A DNA stretch of 64,000 nt from Sphingomonas hengshuiensis. Its GTDB lineage: Bacteria; Pseudomonadota; Alphaproteobacteria; Sphingomonadales; Sphingomonadaceae. Below, one piece after another: positions 60,801 through 64,000 of this stretch. Both the position numbers and the translations under genes were made by a program. Position 1 is the stretch's first letter, and every line of letters starts with the position of its first letter. The notes below the pieces were generated by a model. That model worked only from the letters and a program-made list of their open reading frames with translations. It was not told the DNA's origin and ran no database searches. The stretch lies in NCBI RefSeq assembly GCF_000935025.1, contig NZ_CP010836.1, positions 3,534,001 through 3,598,000 of the forward strand, in the 5' to 3' direction.

Positions 60801-63800
60801 CGCCGACATTGCTGGTCGCGACCGCCGCCGTGCCAAGGCTGCCGCTCAGCGCGATGCCGGCGCCGAGCGAAGTGCTGGCGTAGGTCAGCGCCGGGTTGGC
60901 GTCGCCATAGAGGCGCGACAGGGCATCGGCGGTCACCGTCACCGGGCGCTGCGCCACGCTCAGGTCGGCGCCGACATAGGTCAGCGCATAATTGGCATTG
61001 GCGGCATCGCTCAGCGTGCCGCGGGTGATCGCATAGCCGCCGACATTGCTGGTCGCGACCGCCGCCGTGCCGAGGCTGCCGCTCAGCGCGATGCCGGCGC
61101 CGAGCGAAGTGCTGGCATAGGTCAGCGCCGGGTTGGCGTCGCCATAGAGGCGCGACAGGGCATCGGCAGTCACCGTCACCGGGCGCTGCGCCACGCTCAG
61201 ATCGGCGCCGACATAGGTCAGCGCATAATTGCCATTGGCGGCATCGCTCAGCGTGCCGCGGGTGATCGCATAGCCGCCGACATTGCTGGTCGCGACCGCC
61301 GCCGTGCCGAGGCTGCCGCTCAGCGCGATGCCGGCGCCGAGCGCAGTGCTGGCATAGCTCAGCGCCGGGTTGGCGTCGCCATAGAGGCGCGACAGGGCAT
61401 CGGCAGTGACCGTCACCGGGCGCTGCGCCACGCTCAGATCAGCACCGACATAGGTCAGCGCATAATTGCCATTGGCGGCATCGCTCAGCGTGCCGCGGGT
61501 GATCGCATAGCCGCCGACATTGCTGGTCGCGACCGCGTTGGTAGCAAGGCTGCCGCTCAGCGCGATGCCGGCGCCGAGCGCAGTGCTGGCGTAGCTCAGC
61601 GCCGGGTTGGCGTCGCCATAGAGGCGCGACAGGGCGTCGGCAGTGACCGTCACCGGGCGCTGCGCCACGCTCAGGTCGGCGCCGACATAGGTCAGCGCAT
61701 AATTGCCATTGGCGGCATCGCTCAGCGTGCCGCGGGTGATCGCATAGCCGCCGACATTGCTGGTCGCGACTGCCGCCGTGCCAAGGCTGCCGCTCAGCGC
61801 GATGCCGGCGCCGAGCGCAGTGCTGGCATAGCTCAGCGCCGGGTTGGCGTCGCCATAGAGGCGCGACAGGGCATCGGCGGTCACCGTCACCGGGCGCTGC
61901 GCCACGCTCAGATCAGCACCGACATAGGTCAGCGCATAATTGCCATTGGCGGCATCGCTCAGCGTACCGCGGGTGATCGCATAGCCGCCGACATTGCTGG
62001 TCGCGACCGCGTTGGTAGCAAGGCTGCCGCTCAGCGCGATGCCGGCGCCGAGCGCCGTGCTGGCATAGCTCAGCGCCGGGTTGGCGTCGCCATAGAGGCG
62101 CGACAGGGCATCGGCAGTGACCGTCACCGGGCGCTGCGCCACGCTCAGATCAGCACCGACATAGGTCAGCGCATAATTGCCATTGGCGGCATCGCTCAGC
62201 GTACCGCGGGTGATCGCATAGCCGCCGACATTGCTGGTCGCGACCGCGTTGGTAGCAAGGCTGCCGCTCAGCGCGATGCCGGCGCCGAGCGCCGTGCTGG
62301 CATAGCTCAGCGCCGGGTTGGCGTCGCCATAGAGGCGCGACAGGGCATCGGCAGTGACCGTCACCGGGCGCTGCGCCACGCTCAGATCAGCACCGACATA
62401 GGTCAGCGCATAATTGCCATTGGCGGCATCGCTCAGCGTACCGCGGGTGATCGCATAGCCGCCGACATTGCTGGTCGCGACCGCGTTGGTAGCAAGGCTG
62501 CCGCTCAGCGCGATGCCGGCGCCGAGCGCCGTGCTGGCATAGCTCAGCGCCGGGTTGGCGTCGCCATAGAGGCGCGACAGGGCATCGGCGGTCACCGTCA
62601 CGGGCCGCTGGTCGATTGTCAGTACGCCGGTGGCCGAAGCATCGACGGTGTAGCCGTTGATCCCGCTCACGCCCGACAGGGTGATGGCATAGCCGCCCGG
62701 CTTGACGACCGCAGCTGCCGCGCTGCCGGTCGAGGCCAGCACCGGCGTGCCACTCCACGCGCTGGCGGCGCTGTCGGCGCGATAGGCGCCCGCCACGCCC
62801 GGCCGGTAGCCGGCAACGGTGAAATTCGCCCCTTCGACCGTTCCGATCGTCAGGGCATTGCCGTAGGTCTTGTTCGTCGCGCTCGGGGTAAAGGTCAGCG
62901 CGCCCGCCGCTTCGGCGAAGACATAGCGGTTGCCCGACGCGCTGAGCGTTGCACCCGCGGCGGTGCCCCAGATCGCAAGGTTGCCGCTGTCGAGCGCGCC
63001 GAACATGTTGCCGCCGGAGGTCGCCGAGTAGATCGTCCATTGCGACGCGGCAATCGCGTCCGAGCCGCGCGTGTTCACGAACGCGTCGGTCGTCGCCAGC
63101 GTGACCGCACCTTGCGCGGTGATCACGCCGCTGAGCGTCAGCGCGACGCTGTCGGTCAGCGCAAAGCTTCCGGCCGCGGTAAAGCCGTCGAGCGTGGCAA
63201 TCGCGTTGCCCGCATTGGTCAGCGCGACGCTCCCGGCACTGCCCGTCAGCGTACCGGCGGTGATCGCGGTTCCGGCCGCCTGCGTGATGGCGCCGCTGCC
63301 CGTGGTGAGCGACAAGGCATTCGCGCCGAGGTCGATCGATGCATCCAGCGTCAGCGCCCCATTGCTGGCAATCGCCAGGTCCACGAGCGACGCTATCGCC
63401 CGATCGATCGCGAACCCGCCGCCAGCGGTGATCGTCGTCGGCGTGGACGCGAGCGTGCTGGCGAGGTTGGCATAGGACGCGCCGAAGGGCGCCGCCGCGC
63501 TGGCCGACAGGGCCGTCAGCGTCGTGAGACCGGTGGTGAAGCTCTGGCGGCCCCCGACCACGGAAAGCCCGGAGAGATTGCCGTTGGCGTCGCGCGTCAG
63601 CCCGTCGGCATAGGCGATTCCACTCGCGGTCGACGTACCCGCCAGCGTCAGCGTCGTGCCGAGGACGGTGGTGGCGCCGGTGAGGGTGCCGGTGGGCACG
63701 ATCGTGTAATAATAGCCGTTGGCGCCGGTCGAGATTGTGCCGCTCCCCAGCGCCGCGCCGGCCGCATAGAGCCCAACCTGCGCGGCGGACGCGGCCGCGC

Positions 63801-64000
63801 CGCTGGCGGTGGTCGCGGTGCCGGAGATCGCCTGCACCCCGTTGGGGAAGAAGCTGCTGAGGTACGGATAGAGCCCAGCCGACCCGCCGGAAAACGCGCC
63901 ACCCAGCGCGGACGCGTCGCCGTTCTGGAATTGTTGCGTGGTGAGCGACGTGACCGCTTGGCTGTTCGAATCGCGGCCGATTCCGGCGGTTTGTCCGGTC
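57886..64000 (-). CDS. Filamentous-haemagglutinin-like MBG-repeat adhesin, C-terminal part
   Basis: An open frame of 2038 codons runs in from the right edge; the 5' end is not in the window. From the N-terminal side it has Gly/Ala/Thr/Ser-rich beta-helix sequence (SGAITQAAGTAITAG, AGSVALTNAGNAIATLDG) typical of TpsA exoproteins, then 17 near-identical 79-residue repeats of MBG type (RPVTVTADALSRLYGDANPA), one degraded repeat, a further related unit, and a final 70-residue tail with two cysteines (SEVCPSDHGC). Such proteins are secreted by two-partner systems and act in adhesion. It is convergent with the tubulin-like operon. Confidence 0.88.
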   Translation of the reverse strand, partial: TGQTAGIGRDSNSQAVTSLTTQQFQNGDASALGGAFSGGSAGLYPYLSSFFPNGVQAISGTATTASGAAASAAQVGLYAAGAALGSGTISTGANGYYYTIVPTGTLTGATTVLGTTLTLAGTSTASGIAYADGLTRDANGNLSGLSVVGGRQSFTTGLTTLTALSASAAAPFGASYANLASTLASTPTTITAGGGFAIDRAIASLVDLAIASNGALTLDASIDLGANALSLTTGSGAITQAAGTAITAGTLTGSAGSVALTNAGNAIATLDGFTAAGSFALTDSVALTLSGVITAQGAVTLATTDAFVNTRGSDAIAASQWTIYSATSGGNMFGALDSGNLAIWGTAAGATLSASGNRYVFAEAAGALTFTPSATNKTYGNALTIGTVEGANFTVAGYRPGVAGAYRADSAASAWSGTPVLASTGSAAAAVVKPGGYAITLSGVSGINGYTVDASATGVLTIDQRPVTVTADALSRLYGDANPALSYASTALGAGIALSGSLATNAVATSNVGGYAITRGTLSDAANGNYALTYVGADLSVAQRPVTVTADALSRLYGDANPALSYASTALGAGIALSGSLATNAVATSNVGGYAITRGTLSDAANGNYALTYVGADLSVAQRPVTVTADALSRLYGDANPALSYASTALGAGIALSGSLATNAVATSNVGGYAITRGTLSDAANGNYALTYVGADLSVAQRPVTVTADALSRLYGDANPALSYASTALGAGIALSGSLGTAAVATSNVGGYAITRGTLSDAANGNYALTYVGADLSVAQRPVTVTADALSRLYGDANPALSYASTALGAGIALSGSLATNAVATSNVGGYAITRGTLSDAANGNYALTYVGADLSVAQRPVTVTADALSRLYGDANPALSYASTALGAGIALSGSLGTAAVATSNVGGYAITRGTLSDAANGNYALTYVGADLSVAQRPVTVTADALSRLYGDANPALTYASTSLGAGIALSGSLGTAAVATSNVGGYAITRGTLSDAANANYALTYVGADLSVAQRPVTVTADALSRLYGDANPALTYASTSLGAGIALSGSLGTAAVATSNVGGYAITRGTLSDAANGNYALTYVGADLSVAQRPVTVTADALSRLYGDANPALTYASTSLGAGIALSGSLGTAAVATSNVGGYAITRRTLSDAANTNYALTYVGADLSVAQRPVTVTADALSRLYGDANPALSYASTALGAGIALSGSLATNAVATSNVGGYAITRGTLSDAANGNYALTYVGADLSVAQRPVTVTADALSRLYGDANPALTYASTSLGAGIALSGSLGTAAVATSNVGGYAITRRTLSDAANTNYALTYVGADLSVAQRPVTVTADALSRLYGDANPALTYASTALGAGIALSGSLGTAAVATSNVGGYAITRGTLSDAANANYALTYVGADLSVGQRPVTVTADALSRLYGDANPALSYASTSLGAGIALSGSLATNAVATSNVGGYAITRGTLSDAANGNYALTYVGADLSVAQRPVTVTADALSRLYGDANPALSYASTALGAGIALSGSLATNAVATSNVGGYAITRGTLSDAANGNYALTYVGADMTVAQRPVTVTADALSRLYGDANPALSYASTSLGAGIALSGSLGTAAVATSNVGGYAITRGTLSDAANGNYALTYVGADLSVGQRPVTVTADALSRLYGDANPALSYASTSLGAGIALSGSLGTVAVATSNVGGYAITRGTLSDAANANYALTYVGADLSVAQRPVTVTADALSRLYGDANPALSYASTSLGAGIALSGSLATNAVATSNVGSYAITRGTLSDAANANYALTYVGADLSVGQRPVTVTADALSRLYGDANPALTYAIDGLVNGDMLTGALATGATVASGIGGYAIGQGSVAASDNYAVRYVGAILTITPRALAIVADDKTRPFGATDPALTYRIGARGLVNGDSLTGALATSATSTSAPGLYAIVQGTLAASPNYAIDYTPGTFALTAAVPDVGGSTPPTPQVAPPSGLGSSVARDGFAADTAPESDDSTLRDESLNFKWTIGSEVCPSDHGCGPVPAAGKQ
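58575..62606 (-). repeat. Tandem array of 17 units of 237 bp
   Basis: Units of exactly 237 bp (79 codons) recur; for example CGACAGGGC appears at 58546 and 58783. The translated units vary at few places: SYASTA or TYASTS after ANPAL, ATNAV or GTAAV after SGSL, GNY, NANY or NTNY before ALTYVG, and VAQ or VGQ at the junction. Third-codon positions differ little. The edge copy near 58500 is diverged, the inner copies are nearly the same, indicating recent unequal crossing-over or gene conversion. Confidence 0.92.

Noticed and set aside
58575..62606. Regular repeats that could suggest a CRISPR array
   Set aside because: The units are 237 bp, contiguous, without spacers, and stay in one open reading frame that codes for MBG-type protein repeats.

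Overview
The window looks like a sphingomonad alphaproteobacterial chromosome, probably Sphingomonas or a close relative. The DNA is GC-rich, and several lineage-typical proteins occur together: CpdR, a TrcR/DUF1013 regulator, DUF1192 and DUF1289 proteins, a SapC-family protein, and a PepSY/DUF3325/DUF3649 module beside a TonB-dependent receptor.

Positions 1-8491 are the right end of an integrative element lying against the 3' end of a tRNA-Val(GAC) gene. About sixteen tightly overlapping plus-strand genes, mostly linked by ATGA/GTGA stop-start overlaps, run from a CII-like regulator through a GapR/DUF2312 protein and a large ParB-like protein to a tyrosine integrase that ends 14 bp from the tRNA. 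A divergent gene leaves the window on the left.

Positions 8492-40700 are ordinary core genome: cpdR, N-formylglutamate amidohydrolase, a likely small RNA, SapC-like protein, FAD-linked oxidase, RhlE-type helicase, two GST-family proteins, dienelactone hydrolase, TrcR, a glycosyltransferase/metallophosphoesterase pair, quinone oxidoreductase, ClpA, a GGDEF protein, acyl-CoA ligase, aldehyde dehydrogenase, xseB-ispA-coaD-PPIase-queA, an iron-uptake module, a beta-lactamase-fold lipoprotein and an alpha/beta hydrolase. Two elaborate palindromes (16668-16809 and 17633-17776) lie in intergenic space.

At 40786-40875 there is an isolated tmRNA acceptor-piece-like sequence with no coding piece nearby. 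It marks the change from core to accessory DNA.

Positions 40927-57791 hold the most unusual locus. Two CsgG-like periplasmic proteins are divergent from a compact plus-strand operon. The operon encodes a single-pass protein with a PDZ-like end, a class A penicillin-binding protein, a zinc-ribbon protein, a membrane-anchored von Willebrand A protein, a small polytopic membrane protein, a 1067-residue tubulin-like protein, a 970-residue Hsp70/actin-fold protein with an N-terminal zinc ribbon, a small exported protein, and two membrane-anchored proteins whose C-termini resemble the GrpE beta-wing (one broken by a -1 frameshift). The inference is an envelope-spanning apparatus in which a tubulin-like NTPase and an Hsp70-like ATPase with dedicated exchange factors act at the inner membrane, coupled to peptidoglycan synthesis and periplasmic CsgG-like proteins. 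FtsZ/tubulin-like families next to vWA genes are known, but this full combination is not one I recognise as described.

Positions 57886-64000 contain the C-terminal part of a giant minus-strand filamentous-haemagglutinin-like adhesin with 17 near-identical tandem 237-bp MBG-type repeats. Its 5' end is outside the window.
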